Source: Halalkalibacter wakoensis JCM 9140
GTDB taxonomy: Bacteria; Bacillota; Bacilli; Bacillales; Bacillaceae_D
Assembly: GCF_000513095.1 (NCBI RefSeq)
Contig: NZ_BAUT01000008.1
Location: 36,883-100,882 of the forward strand
Length of the DNA: 64,000 bases
Reading direction: 5' to 3'
Shown here: positions 1 through 9,179 of the stretch, in pieces
Layout of the letters: each line of letters starts with the position of its first letter
Numbering within the stretch: position 1 is the stretch's first letter
Translations under genes and position numbers: made by a program
Notes under the pieces: generated by a model
What the model was told of the DNA's origin: nothing
Seen by the model: the letters and a program-made list of their open reading frames with translations, nothing else
Database searches by the model: none

Positions 1-942
1 ATCAATTTCCAATACTGCTCCAGCATGTGGATAGTACGTATTTTTAAAGCTATCCTCGGTAGGAATACGCATTGTTTCGATCTGTTGAATTGGATGAAGA
101 ACAACATCTCGTCCAAGACTAAGCAATTTAGATGTTCGAATATTCGTCTCGATTTGGGGCTCGAGGGTTCCAATTAATTTTGGGATTTTTGAAATACCTG
201 AAATCGTGAACAGTTCCTCTTTTAATGTTTTTATTACTTCTTGTTGTCTTTTGACACGTCCAAAGTCGTTTTCAGCATCTTTTCGAAACCGAACGTATTT
301 TAACGTAGCATCTCCATTCAATTTTTGCAGACCTGGTTCAAAATGGATATGATTCATCGGATCATCCATTTTCTTTTCAACCATTACTTCTAATCCGTTC
401 GGTGCAATTGTATCAACTAATGTGACAAAGCCATCGAAGTTTGCTAAAGCATAATAATGAATATCAATTCCGAAATTGGTTTCGAGTGTATCCTGAAGAA
501 GTTCTACACCCCCAAAAGCAAAAGAAGCATTTATTTTATTATTTGATCGACCAGGTATTTTTACATAGCTGTCGCGCATAATTGATGCAAGCTTCGCATC
601 ACCGTTTGTTGGGTTAAATTGGGCAAGCATAATGGTATCAGTTCTAGCAATGTTACCACTTGTCGTATCGACACCAACAAGAAGTACATTAATAGGCTCG
701 TTGTTTTCAGGTTCTTTCGCTTGAATAAAAGATTCTTCTTTTGCTTCAGATTCCGTTTTGCTTGACTGTGTGAAAACCTTAGTCATTTGATTGTTTGTCT
801 CGGTCTTTCCGGCCTCGTATTGAAAAAAAATGTATGTGCTTATTGTTCCAAGGAACAACGTAAACGTTACAATTACCATTAGGAGTATGTTTCGAGCTCG
901 TCTTTTTCTTTTGATCGCTTTCAGATTTTTTCGGGTGGACAA
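1..942 (-). CDS. LytR-CpsA-Psr (LCP) family protein, 3' end beyond the window
   Basis: The minus strand is open from a TTG at 942 to the window edge, giving 314 residues without a stop. The start is supported by a GAGGAGGGC ribosome binding site upstream. A basic N-terminus is followed by one membrane segment (about residues 19-42), a linker, then an LCP domain with the family patterns NVLLVGVD, RTDTIMLAQFNP, IMRDSYV, and YVRFRKD followed by FGRVKRQQ. LCP proteins transfer wall teichoic acid or other anionic polymers from the lipid carrier to peptidoglycan outside the cell. TagU, TagT and TagV cannot be told apart from this fragment. Confidence 0.9.
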   Translation of the reverse strand, partial: MSTRKNLKAIKRKRRARNILLMVIVTFTLFLGTISTYIFFQYEAGKTETNNQMTKVFTQSSKTESEAKEESFIQAKEPENNEPINVLLVGVDTTSGNIARTDTIMLAQFNPTNGDAKLASIMRDSYVKIPGRSNNKINASFAFGGVELLQDTLETNFGIDIHYYALANFDGFVTLVDTIAPNGLEVMVEKKMDDPMNHIHFEPGLQKLNGDATLKYVRFRKDAENDFGRVKRQQEVIKTLKEELFTISGISKIPKLIGTLEPQIETNIRTSKLLSLGRDVVLHPIQQIETMRIPTEDSFKNTYYPHAGAVLEID

Positions 943-1306
943 TGAAAGCCCTCCTCACATTCCGATAATCGAAGTTATAGGTTGAAATTGTATGTTCTAA
1001 TAAGATCAGTGTCAGAGTGAAAACATATGGTTATTATTCGTTGGTTCACGTGTTTTCATGAATGGAAAGTAAAAGAATTAAATGAATAATGGGGAAAACT
1101 GGAATTATAGAGAAGCTGTTTTAGCTTGTGAAAGTCTAAGGCGTGGGTAGGAAAACAAGCCACTGAAAAAGTAAATAAATGACTTTTTCAATGCCCCTTG
1201 GAGTAGGAAAAAGGAGTGGTGAATAGTTGGAAATACACCTTTTTTTCTCCTTTTGTTTGTTATTGAAATGATCATTACGACAAACTTGTGCAAAGAGAAC
1301 TTCTCC
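943..1306. other. Intergenic stretch between the LCP gene and the nucleotidyltransferase fusion
   Basis: No convincing gene. A 69-codon minus-strand frame here has no ribosome binding site and no protein-like composition. The only clear structure is the hairpin at 1161-1193. Confidence 0.5.
1161..1193. repeat. Dispersed hairpin, copy 1 (CACTGAAAAAGT / ACTTTTTCAATG)
   Basis: Two 12-base arms with one G-T mismatch and a 9-base loop, lying 3' of the minus-strand gene ending at 1307. It belongs to a family also seen at 6827, 20397, 24050, 47859 and 56900. The A-rich and T-rich tracts sit inside the stem, so it could work as a terminator in either direction. Confidence 0.7.
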
Positions 1307-3820
1307 CTAATCAAGGGGAAGTTCTGCTACTTTGTTTTCGAGCCAAGTGACTGCATCATCTTTGGTTTGAATGATTTCGTCAAGCTGCAAGCAAGCTAAC
1401 TGGTGAAGAAGATCTGAAAAATCAGGTCCTGGATTTAATCCTTTATCAATTAAATCTTTACCTGAAAGAAGTAAGTTCAATTGTTTTCTTTTTTGTAAAT
1501 AAGTAAGGAGTTTTTGGTCATTTGTTAATTGGGCGAAAAGATAGAGAACATCATCTTGGAACAAGTGTAGCTGATCATGAATGGAACTTAAGGATTCATT
1601 TTTTATGTCGATCTGTTCCATTTTTATTAATTGTTCAATCATTTGGTTATGTTCTGATATAAGCGCATATGGCTTGATGACTACATGCCAATCTTTTTGT
1701 CCATAAGCGATTGTCAGGAACGTGATAAAAGGATGGGGCATTTCTTTTATAATCGTACTTAACTTCTTCATGGTGTGTTCATTTGGTTCTCTGTGGAATA
1801 AGGTTGACCATATTCCGAGAGATTGTAAGCAAGTAACGGCATCTAAGGTTACATTTTCCTTTTGGAGGAGTTCGAATTCACGTAATAGACGTTTTGCACT
1901 TACTTGCTTCAACATAGGTACTGCATTTAAAGCTAATTCAAATGTATGCTCAGCTAATTCATATTGAAAGCGAAGGGCAAACCGAACAGCACGAATAATT
2001 CGGGTTGGATCTTCAATGAAACTGAGTGTATGTAAGATGCGAATTTTTCTAAGCTGGATATCTTCCTGTCCTTGAAAGAAGTCGAGTAGTTTTCCAAATT
2101 GACGCTTATTGATTTGTAATGCCATAGCATTAATCGTAAAATCTCGTCTTCTTAAGTCTTCACGTATATTTGAGGCGCGAACATTTGGAAGAGCCGCTGG
2201 CGCATCATAGTACTCCGTGCGACAAGTGACAATGTCTAATTTGTGATTCTCTTCTGTTGTCCATGTGGCAGTGCCGAATTTCTCATGAGATTTTACGTTT
2301 CCACCTAATTGTTTTTTTAGTTGATTGGCAAACGCAATGCCATCTCCTTCTACAACAAGATCAATATCTTCGTTTGGACGTTGTAAAATGAAATCACGAA
2401 CAATTCCACCAATTAAATAAATTTTTACACTTTGTTGATCGGCTATAGAACCAATTTCTAGGAGGAGCTCATACATTTTTTTAGATAATTGCTGCTTCAT
2501 CAAGAGTACGATGGGTTGTTCGTTGTCTTGATTTGTTTCACGGTGAAGCTGTTCAATGATATCGGTTCTAGATAGTATGCCAATCATTTCATTGTCTGAT
2601 AAAATGGGGATTCGGCCAATATTATGTTTCATCATCGTTGCTTGAATTTCCTCAAGTGAAGCATTTGATCCAAGCGTAACTAGCTGTGTGGACATATAAG
2701 CTTTAACAGGAGCGTGTCCAAGTCCATGGTGTGTCGCTTTATCAACATCTCTTCTAGAAATAATACCAACAAGTACTCCTTCTTTATTTACAACAGGGAA
2801 TCCTGTATGTCCATATTGATACATTTGATCCAATACTTCATCTATCGATAGGTCTGGTGCGACATATTTAACAGGGCATGCCATTATATCTGCCGCTGTA
2901 ATAGCTGGTTGAATCATGAGCGATAGAGATTCTGTCACGTGTTGAATAACAGGTTGCAACTGTTCTTTTTTTACTGTTGCTGATGCGGCTTGAGCGTGTC
3001 CTCCTCCGCCTAAACGGTCCATTAGTTTTCGTAAATCAACTCGGTCCGTACTAGATCGTGCAACCACATATACATGTTCTTTCATTTTTACGATTGAAAT
3101 GGCAGCATCAGAGTCGGTCGATTCCATTAACCTTCTTGTTAATGTCGCGAGTCCACTTTGATAAAAGGGTTGTTCATACGTTGTGATAAAGAGAGTAATG
3201 CCATCGATGTATTGCTGTGTTCCGTTCGTTAATAATGATTGAAAAAGGTCCCTTTCTTCCATGGATAAAGTTTGTCCTGAAAAACGATCCACTAATTGAA
3301 TATCCATCTTTTGTTGCTTTAACAAGAACCCTACATACAAATCTCGTTCAGTCGTTTGTTGATATGTAAAGTTCCCTGTGTCCGTATATAATCCTAACCC
3401 AAATAATGTTGCTTCAAAAGGGGTTAGCTGAATGTTCCTTGCATGAAGTCTTTCCATTAACATGGTAATGGTTGCTCCTACTTGTTCTATGTAGCGTTCT
3501 CCGCTAGAGATATCTTCTTCTTTTGGCGAGTGATGATCGTACACAATCGTCCGTATATCAGGTCTAATTTCCTGTACTGGAATTCCAGTTCTTTTCATTG
3601 AAGCAACATCAACTAAAATTAATGTTGTCACTTCTGACCATTGTATGTCTTTATAAGACGAGAACTTTAATTCATCTCGATAAATGGCAAGATATGATTT
3701 AACCGTTGGATTTTGTTTGTCGCTAAGAGCAACTTGGGCATCTGGGTGAAGTTTTTTTGCGGCTAGCAAAGAAGCTAACCCGTCAAAGTCAATATTGACA
3801 TGGGACACAATAACATTCAT
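1307..3820 (-). CDS. DHH phosphoesterase-CBS-tRNA nucleotidyltransferase fusion (CCA/CC-adding or poly(A) polymerase type)
   Basis: 837 residues starting at ATG 3820 after GGGAGGGTAAAC; a longer frame exists but lacks a ribosome binding site. Residues 1-320 form a DHH/DHHA1 module (VNIDFDGLASLLAAK, VYDHHSPKE, DTGNFTY, GGGGHAQAASA). Residues about 330-450 hold two CBS repeats. From about 480 comes a class II nucleotidyltransferase: GGIVRD, DIDLVVEGDG, EDLRRRDFTINAMAL, then EDPTRIIRAVRFALRF and SAKRLLREFE. Class II enzymes add C, CC, A or CCA to tRNA 3' ends or make poly(A). In Aquifex the large enzyme of this general kind is CC-adding and works with a separate A-adding enzyme. The DHH domain may degrade RNA or nucleotides. 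Which nucleotides are added cannot be read from the sequence. Confidence 0.88.
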   Translation of the reverse strand: MNVIVSHVNIDFDGLASLLAAKKLHPDAQVALSDKQNPTVKSYLAIYRDELKFSSYKDIQWSEVTTLILVDVASMKRTGIPVQEIRPDIRTIVYDHHSPKEEDISSGERYIEQVGATITMLMERLHARNIQLTPFEATLFGLGLYTDTGNFTYQQTTERDLYVGFLLKQQKMDIQLVDRFSGQTLSMEERDLFQSLLTNGTQQYIDGITLFITTYEQPFYQSGLATLTRRLMESTDSDAAISIVKMKEHVYVVARSSTDRVDLRKLMDRLGGGGHAQAASATVKKEQLQPVIQHVTESLSLMIQPAITAADIMACPVKYVAPDLSIDEVLDQMYQYGHTGFPVVNKEGVLVGIISRRDVDKATHHGLGHAPVKAYMSTQLVTLGSNASLEEIQATMMKHNIGRIPILSDNEMIGILSRTDIIEQLHRETNQDNEQPIVLLMKQQLSKKMYELLLEIGSIADQQSVKIYLIGGIVRDFILQRPNEDIDLVVEGDGIAFANQLKKQLGGNVKSHEKFGTATWTTEENHKLDIVTCRTEYYDAPAALPNVRASNIREDLRRRDFTINAMALQINKRQFGKLLDFFQGQEDIQLRKIRILHTLSFIEDPTRIIRAVRFALRFQYELAEHTFELALNAVPMLKQVSAKRLLREFELLQKENVTLDAVTCLQSLGIWSTLFHREPNEHTMKKLSTIIKEMPHPFITFLTIAYGQKDWHVVIKPYALISEHNQMIEQLIKMEQIDIKNESLSSIHDQLHLFQDDVLYLFAQLTNDQKLLTYLQKRKQLNLLLSGKDLIDKGLNPGPDFSDLLHQLACLQLDEIIQTKDDAVTWLENKVAELPLD

Positions 3821-3891
3821 GTTTACCCTCCCTTTCTTCAGGTTCATTGTAGCAAATTTCACTCGTGTATGATACGGAAAAGAAGAAGGGG

Positions 3892-4539
3892 TTATCCTTC
3901 TTCTTCAATGATTAATCCTGTTATTTCAAAAGGAGTTTGGTCATATTTTGATTGCAAGTAGTTTTCTTTTTTTCCTCGTGCAAAAGTACGATACTCTAAT
4001 ACAAAGTTTTTAAAATCTTGGACTCTTTTGAAGGCAATGTTTGAATCTTCTTCAAGTTGAATGAGATAGGACTCTTTTTCAAACAATAGAGAGTGGTCTT
4101 CCGACATAGTTAATCCGATATCATTGAACGGAGGTATTTGTGCTTGGAACGTTTCATAAACGCTCAACGCATAGGTCGTCCCAGCTAGTTCATCAAACTT
4201 TTTTACTTTTGTTATTGTTTTGTTGTATTGTTGAACGAGGTGTTGAATGTGGGTAAGAGTATCATATTCGTGTTCGTCTAGTTCAGTGGCAGCATGATAC
4301 AACATTTTTTCTTGTTTATAAAATTCTTTAAATGTTTTTCTGATTTGTTTGTTCAACTGATAATATCGTTCATACGAGAGTAACTGATTTTCTGTTGGAT
4401 GGCTTGTTTGATTGTTGGTTCGATCCGTTTGTTTTACAGGCTCAATCGGTTCAACGCTACCAACGTCTGTATGACGATTAACATAAGACGCTTGAATGCG
4501 TTCCGATCTTGTACGTGATGTTCGAGACAGACGACTCAT
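3892..4539 (-). CDS. Conserved hypothetical protein, helical
   Basis: 215 residues with a good site (AAAGGTGGAAATGT before ATG). The first 50 residues are polar, rich in Arg, Thr and Asn, and probably disordered. The rest is charged and helical with heptad-like stretches (residues about 55-110), ending in an acidic tail (EITGLIIEEEG). There is no signal peptide, membrane segment or recognised domain. It reads in the same direction as the nucleotidyltransferase fusion, 71 bases upstream of that start, so the two could be co-transcribed. I do not recognise the family. Confidence 0.7.
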   Translation of the reverse strand: MSRLSRTSRTRSERIQASYVNRHTDVGSVEPIEPVKQTDRTNNQTSHPTENQLLSYERYYQLNKQIRKTFKEFYKQEKMLYHAATELDEHEYDTLTHIQHLVQQYNKTITKVKKFDELAGTTYALSVYETFQAQIPPFNDIGLTMSEDHSLLFEKESYLIQLEEDSNIAFKRVQDFKNFVLEYRTFARGKKENYLQSKYDQTPFEITGLIIEEEG

Positions 4540-4823
4540 ACATTTCCACCTTTACTGTTTTCTATTACATGTATTCTTGATAAATAGGGAAAGTACCTGT
4601 TTTTTATAAAATTCTCTTTTCGGAAAGGTGGCTGTGAATTACAATTTTCGCCAAGTGAAATGGGATGGAAGGCTATTTGAATCTTGCGGGAAATAGAGGG
4701 AGGCAACTCAAAAAGTGATCGTTTACTTCGGACTTAAAATGAGCTTTGCCCCCCATCCCGTCCGCTTTTTGAGAGAAACCATAGAAATTCCAAGAGAAAC
4801 CAAAGGTCTAATGACATTGCAGA

Positions 4824-4997
4824 TTAATTAGAGATCAGATCGATAGTGTACTTTGTCGTTTCATAGGAAAAAGCACGAGACTTATCATTACCTGGCTGTA
4901 TTACTGTTTGAACATAATCAATTGTACTGCCGTTTACTCGTGGCATGTTTCCAATTAGTGATCTTTGATGTTGAACCATAATTCGCTCAAACTCCAT
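4824..4997 (-). CDS. Possible small protein, 57 residues, unknown
   Basis: An open frame starting [11 protein letters not shown] and ending [11 protein letters not shown]. Its composition looks protein-like ([24 protein letters not shown]). The alternative ATG at 4979 would give 51 residues and has GGAG 12 bases upstream. No strong ribosome binding site and no recognised family. Between this frame and the gene at 4539 there is only an inverted repeat with arms CTCAAAAAG and CTTTTTGAG (about 4708-4776) and no other gene. Confidence 0.35.
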   Translation of the reverse strand: MEFERIMVQHQRSLIGNMPRVNGSTIDYVQTVIQPGNDKSRAFSYETTKYTIDLISN

Positions 4998-5066
4998 CCA
5001 TTAAAGAGAAAATTAATGTGAAATAGTAGAAGAGTAAGAGTAAAAGATGAGTAAAAGTAACCCTAG

Positions 5067-5303
5067 CAGGGGAAAAACACGGAGACTCCTGCGGGAGCTG
5101 TGACCCACGTGTGAGACCCCGCAGGCGACAGCCGAGGAGGCTCACCGGGCACCCGCGGAAAGCGGAGTGTTATTCCCCTGCGACAGTTAGGCACTTTTCC
5201 AGTGGTCTCAAATAGAGGTAGGGTCGAGATCCTACAGGTGCAACCGAGGAGGGCCCGACACCTCCTTGCGGGTGCGAGTGGCTGTAGCGCAATGGAACGA
5301 ACA
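5067..5303. repeat. GC-rich dispersed repeat, copy 1 (two modules)
   Basis: Module B (5067-5180) is bounded by CAGGGGAA and TTCCCCTG in inverted orientation. It carries internal dyads (CTCCTGCGGG with CCCCGCAGGCG) and the block CTCACCGGGCACCCGCGGAAAG. Module A (about 5201-5303) ends in GCTGTAGCGCAATGGAACGA and is found, inverted, at 35211. The GC content is much higher than in flanking DNA. An 86-codon minus-strand frame across it has no ribosome binding site; a related frame in the second copy shares only the repeat-encoded stretch, so neither is treated as a gene. Confidence 0.8.
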
Positions 5304-5390
5304 TGATCGTTCCACTTAACCAAAAAACAATAAAGAACGAGAAATTAGCTTTTTAGAAAGAACAGAAGATGAGAGAAGGGAGGATTCATT

Positions 5391-5909
5391 ATGATTATCC
5401 GGATGTTACAAAAGAAAGATTCCGAAGCGTTTAAGGAACTTAGATTAGAAGGATTAAAGGAAGAGCCAAAAGCTTTTGCGGCAAGCTTTGAAGAGGAACT
5501 GGATAAGCCAACTACATATTTCGAGAATAAATTAACAAATGAATCAATCTATTATGGGTTATTTCAAGAGGAACATTTAGTCGGAATGGTCAGTCTGACA
5601 CGTCCGTCTTTACAAAAGATGAGGCATAAAGCCTCGCTTGGAAGTTTTTATATATCTAGTGAAGCACGAGGCAAAGGATATGGCAAAAAGATTTTAATAC
5701 AAGTTATGCAAGAGGCAAAACGACTTGGGATCGAGCAATTACAGCTAGTTGTGGCAATGCCGAATGAAAAAGCAAAACAACTTTACGAATCATTAGGTTT
5801 TTATGTGTATGGGTTTGAAAAGCGCGCACTTAAAGTGAACGGGGAATACATTGATGAAGAGTATATGATGAGGGAATTAGAAAATGAGGAGTTCTACCAA
5901 AAAGTTTAA
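5391..5909 (+). CDS. GNAT-family N-acetyltransferase
   Basis: 172 residues starting MIIRMLQKKDSEAF after GGGAGGATTCATT. The acetyl-CoA binding loop is ARGKGYGKKIL (motif A), preceded by the strand LGSFYISSEARG and followed by LQLVVAMPNEKAKQLYESLGF and YIDEEYMMREL, as in the RimI-like class. The substrate cannot be predicted. It stands alone on the plus strand, and its last codons form part of a terminator stem shared with the convergent hydrolase gene. Confidence 0.85.
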   Translation: MIIRMLQKKDSEAFKELRLEGLKEEPKAFAASFEEELDKPTTYFENKLTNESIYYGLFQEEHLVGMVSLTRPSLQKMRHKASLGSFYISSEARGKGYGKKILIQVMQEAKRLGIEQLQLVVAMPNEKAKQLYESLGFYVYGFEKRALKVNGEYIDEEYMMRELENEEFYQKV

Positions 5910-5926
5910 TTTTGGTAGAACTCCTC
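5886..5926. terminator. Bidirectional terminator between convergent genes
   Basis: A perfect 17-bp stem with arms GAGGAGTTCTACCAAAA and TTTTGGTAGAACTCCTC and a 7-base loop. It includes the acetyltransferase stop codon and ends 6 bases before the stop of the convergent gene. Confidence 0.85.
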
Positions 5927-5932
5927 TTGTAC

Positions 5933-6523
5933 TTACTTTGCAAAAACATGGTTTCCAATACGAACGGTTTCTGTTCGAGTAGCAATCCAGTGATTTGTAG
6001 CAATAGTTGGGTTATAGAAAAACAATGAACCAGACCCTTGTCCACGGAATGCTAGTGCTTCATTTACGGCGCGAATCGATTCGCTGTCTGCTGCACGGTT
6101 AATTCGACCATTTTGTACAGGTGAGAATGCATAGTGACCATGTGAAACTTCATTAATAACACCACGTACCGTATTTGGGAAGTCACGGTGTGCAACTCGG
6201 TTTAACACAACGGTTGCGACGGCCACTTTTCCTGCATAAGGTTCTCCTTCTGCTTCTGCTCGAACTAAACGAGCCAATAAATCTCTTTCAGCGGCAGAAA
6301 TAGTAGCAGGAATGCTTAATCTTTCACCAACCATAATCATAGAAGAAGATTTATTGTTCGCTCTTTGAATATCAATGGCTGAAACGCCGTATTGTTGTCC
6401 TAATTTATAAAGCGTATCTCCTGAAACAACAGTGTGTGTAGTGGAAGATGCTTCCGTATCTGTTCCTCCCACAAAAAAGATCGCTGCTGCCGTAAAAACC
6501 GTCATAAGTATTTTTTTCATCAT
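5933..6523 (-). CDS. LysM plus SleB/CwlJ-type cell wall hydrolase (YkvT-like)
   Basis: 196 residues after CGAGGAGGTTTTAC; either of two adjacent ATGs may be used. There is a signal peptide (KKILMTVFTAAAIFFVGG, cleavage near TEASS) and a LysM repeat at about residues 30-73 (HTVVSGDTLYKLGQQYGVS). The hydrolase-2 domain follows from about 78 (LLARLVRAEAEGEPYAGKV, VATVVLNRV, HYAFSPVQNG, SLFFYNP). Relatives hydrolyse cortex or vegetative peptidoglycan. The short form with a single LysM resembles B. subtilis YkvT more than SleB. It is exported and wall-bound; a role in germination is possible but not shown here. Confidence 0.85.
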   Translation of the reverse strand: MMKKILMTVFTAAAIFFVGGTDTEASSTTHTVVSGDTLYKLGQQYGVSAIDIQRANNKSSSMIMVGERLSIPATISAAERDLLARLVRAEAEGEPYAGKVAVATVVLNRVAHRDFPNTVRGVINEVSHGHYAFSPVQNGRINRAADSESIRAVNEALAFRGQGSGSLFFYNPTIATNHWIATRTETVRIGNHVFAK

Positions 6524-6889
6524 GTAAAACCTCCTCGGTAAATCGTACTCTACTAAACTAGCATAAAAAACGATCCGAGGAAGTAGCTAACTTTTTCCAA
6601 TAAGAATAAAGAAAATGAGCAGGCTTAGAACCTGTAAGGGGCATCGTCCTTTTTTACAGTTCTGTAACGAACTTTGTATAAATCTGAAATTTTGATAATT
6701 CAATTACTAGTTTTATAAGAAGTTCCAGAAAAAACAAGGAGTTACGTATGATTTAAAGGTTCTGTAATATCGGTGTAATATGTTTGAGTTATAATGATTT
6801 TACTCAAGTTATAAGTAAATAAGAGTCACTGAAAAAGCTCGGTTTTTACCTTTTTCAGTGGACTTGTTCTATGTAAGAGAGGGGTAAGT
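6524..6889. other. Divergent promoter region between the wall hydrolase and the D,D-carboxypeptidase
   Basis: AT-rich, no gene. A TATAAT-like box at about 6790 precedes the plus-strand gene, and a copy of the hairpin family (6827-6860) sits 29 bases before that gene's start codon. Confidence 0.5.
6827..6860. repeat. Dispersed hairpin, copy 2 (CACTGAAAAAG / CTTTTTCAGTG)
   Basis: Perfect 11-bp arms with a 12-base loop. This copy sits in the probable 5' leader of the carboxypeptidase gene, not downstream of a co-directional gene, so simple end-of-gene termination does not explain it. Confidence 0.75.
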
Positions 6890-8020
6890 GTGAAACGAAT
6901 AATCTGTTTAATTAGTTTTGTTCTTGTTTTTTTTATAGCGATAGATAGTAAAATAAAGGCTGCTGACAATAATTTTTCAATGCCATTACATAGTGAAACA
7001 GCCATTCTAATGGATTTAGGAACAGGAAAAGTTCTATTTAACCAAAATAAAAATCAAATTATGTACCCGGCAAGCATTACGAAAATAGTAACGGCGATGG
7101 TTGCGATTGAAGAGGGGAATTTAGATGATATTGTCACAATCAGCGATGAAGCTGTAAATGTAATAGGAACACGAGTTTATTTAGTAGAAGGTGAGCAGGT
7201 TCCTTTGTTAAAACTCGTTCAAGGATTGTTAATTAATTCTGGAAATGATGCGGGCACCGCGATTGCGGAACATCTATCTGGCGATGAAGAGCTTTTTTCT
7301 GAAAAGATGAATCAATTTGTAACAGAAACAATTGGAGTCGAAGATACTTATTTTAGAAACCCTCATGGTTTGTACGATGAAAACCATGTTACAACGGCCT
7401 ATGACATGGCAAAAATAACGCAATATGCAATGAAGAATAAGACATTTCGAGAGATCGTTGGAACAAAGGAAATGGAATGGATTGGTGAAGGCTGGGACAC
7501 AGTTATCTATAATCATAACCGCTTGTTATGGGATTATGAGGGAGCAACAGGTGTAAAAAACGGATTTGTTCGTAAATCAGGATATACACTTGTCACAACA
7601 GCCAAAAGAGATAACATGGAGCTAATTGCTGTGACATTGAACGCTCCCTCAGCTAAACATGCATATCAAGATATGACAGCTCTATTTGACTTTGGATTTG
7701 AGCAATATACAACAAACACCGTTTCGCATCATGAACCATTTGAGACAGAAACAGGGGAAGAGTACCAGTTAAATGAAGATCTCGTTTATCTTTCTAAGCG
7801 AGAAGAAGAGATTACTTTTCATGTTAATCGGCTTGGGCGCTTATGGATTCGAGGAGAAAATAACCGAATATTAGCTACAACGCTTCTGTTTCCGCAAGAT
7901 GAAGCTGAGTTAGAGGACTTAGAAGTGAGCAAAACAGAAGAAATAGCGAGCGATGATCATTCCGATTCTCAAATCATGCAAATCCTCTCTCAAATAAGGG
8001 CATTTTTCACATTTAATTAA
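6890..8020 (+). CDS. Serine-type D-Ala-D-Ala carboxypeptidase (DacF/PBP5-like)
   Basis: 376 residues from GTG after GAGAGGGGTAAGT. A signal peptide (residues 1-24) is followed by a peptidase S11 domain: SxxK at 62-65 (SITK), SGN at 117-119, and the third motif at 223-225, which reads KNG instead of the textbook KTG. These enzymes trim the terminal D-Ala of peptidoglycan stem peptides on the outer face of the membrane. The C-terminal part (about 260-376) is acidic, and the last residues ([14 protein letters not shown]) could form a membrane-associating helix. DacF is spore-specific in B. subtilis; this assignment is only by family. Confidence 0.88.
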   Translation: MKRIICLISFVLVFFIAIDSKIKAADNNFSMPLHSETAILMDLGTGKVLFNQNKNQIMYPASITKIVTAMVAIEEGNLDDIVTISDEAVNVIGTRVYLVEGEQVPLLKLVQGLLINSGNDAGTAIAEHLSGDEELFSEKMNQFVTETIGVEDTYFRNPHGLYDENHVTTAYDMAKITQYAMKNKTFREIVGTKEMEWIGEGWDTVIYNHNRLLWDYEGATGVKNGFVRKSGYTLVTTAKRDNMELIAVTLNAPSAKHAYQDMTALFDFGFEQYTTNTVSHHEPFETETGEEYQLNEDLVYLSKREEEITFHVNRLGRLWIRGENNRILATTLLFPQDEAELEDLEVSKTEEIASDDHSDSQIMQILSQIRAFFTFN

Positions 8021-8996
8021 AAAATGTAGAGATGAATTCATCTCTACATTTTTTTAGATGGACTTCTTCTACACGATGTTCCATTCCTTTTTTTAAGATA
8101 AGGTCAGCACGATGTCGAGTAGGTCGAATGTTTTTTTCGAGGTTAATCCCGTTAATTGTAGCCCAAACGTCATTTGCAAATGCAAACGCCTCTGCATCGT
8201 TAAGGTGACGGTAACGATGGAAAAATGATTCTGACTGTTGAAAAGCTGTGTTTCGTAAAAGTTTAAACCTCTCAATATACCAAGATCGGATATTCTCTTC
8301 CTCGGCATCAACATAGATCGAAAAGTCAAAGAAATCAGAGACGAATACTTGAGGAATTCGGCGGTCCTTTTTATTTACTTGCAATACATTGATTCCTTCT
8401 ACGATGACAACATCTGGTTCAATCACTTTCTGGACAGTGTCTTCTAGGATATCATACGTTAAATGAGAATACATAGGCGCTTCTATGTAAGCGCAACCAG
8501 ATTTTAGTTCATATAAAAAACGAATTAATTTCCCAATATCGTAACTTTCAGGGAACCCTTTGCGTTTCATTAATCCTCGTTCTTCAAGAATGGAGTTAGG
8601 ATAGAGAAATCCATCTGTTGTAACTAAGTCAACTTTTGGTTGATTAGGCCATCTTGACGCTAACGCTTGAATGAGTCGCGCAGTTGTACTCTTTCCAACA
8701 GAGACACTCCCTGCAACCCCAATGACAAACGGCACCTTTTTCGTTTTCTTTTGTAGAAAGGTGCTTACATTTTCATGTAATTGGACCGATTGGGTCATAT
8801 GCATATAAAGCAATTGTGATAATGGTAAATATATATCAGCAACTTCATCAGCAGAAATTGTTTCATTGATGCTACCAAGTTTCTCACGTTCGTCAGCCGA
8901 TAAAATCTCAATAGTTGAATGTGATAATTTGGACCACTCAGCACGGCTAAATGTCGTGTAAGCAGATAAAGGAACAGACTTATTTAACGTAGCCAT
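8013..8996 (-). CDS. coaA: Pantothenate kinase, type I
   Basis: 327 residues starting [16 protein letters not shown] after AAAGGAGAACCAT; an upstream in-frame ATG has no site. CoaA phosphorylates pantothenate in the first committed step of coenzyme A synthesis in the cytoplasm. The P-loop [16 protein letters not shown] lies at about residues 90-105. Type I features follow: [37 protein letters not shown] and [11 protein letters not shown]. The stop codon lies in TTAATTAA, which also contains the stop of the convergent carboxypeptidase, so the coding regions overlap by 8 bases. Confidence 0.95.
   Translation of the reverse strand: MATLNKSVPLSAYTTFSRAEWSKLSHSTIEILSADEREKLGSINETISADEVADIYLPLSQLLYMHMTQSVQLHENVSTFLQKKTKKVPFVIGVAGSVSVGKSTTARLIQALASRWPNQPKVDLVTTDGFLYPNSILEERGLMKRKGFPESYDIGKLIRFLYELKSGCAYIEAPMYSHLTYDILEDTVQKVIEPDVVIVEGINVLQVNKKDRRIPQVFVSDFFDFSIYVDAEEENIRSWYIERFKLLRNTAFQQSESFFHRYRHLNDAEAFAFANDVWATINGINLEKNIRPTRHRADLILKKGMEHRVEEVHLKKCRDEFISTFFN
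8019..8054. terminator. Perfect palindromic terminator embedded in the coaA 3' end
   Basis: A 36-base perfect palindrome with 18-base arms (AAAAAATGTAGAGATGAA) ending in a T run. It follows the carboxypeptidase stop directly and at the same time encodes the last codons of the convergent coaA gene. Confidence 0.85.
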
Positions 8997-9179
8997 ATGG
9001 TTCTCCTTTTTTAAGTATGAAATCAAAAATACTAATAGCACGTTTCGAACATTATGTGATGTAGAGTACCTTTTTGTATAGTAACATTAAATGGGAACAA
9101 AAGGGTAATTTTTTCACACAGAATTTTATTAGAATACGTTATAATGTTCAAAAGGAAACAGTGAAAGGATCGAATTCGG

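Noticed and set aside
1105..1314. 69-codon minus-strand frame after the nucleotidyltransferase gene
   Set aside because: No ribosome binding site, overlaps the hairpin repeat, and its composition is not protein-like.
5063..5323. 86-codon frame with a Pro/Arg-rich product
   Set aside because: It lies within the GC-rich dispersed repeat; the only similarity to the frame at 35200-35535 comes from the repeat DNA itself.
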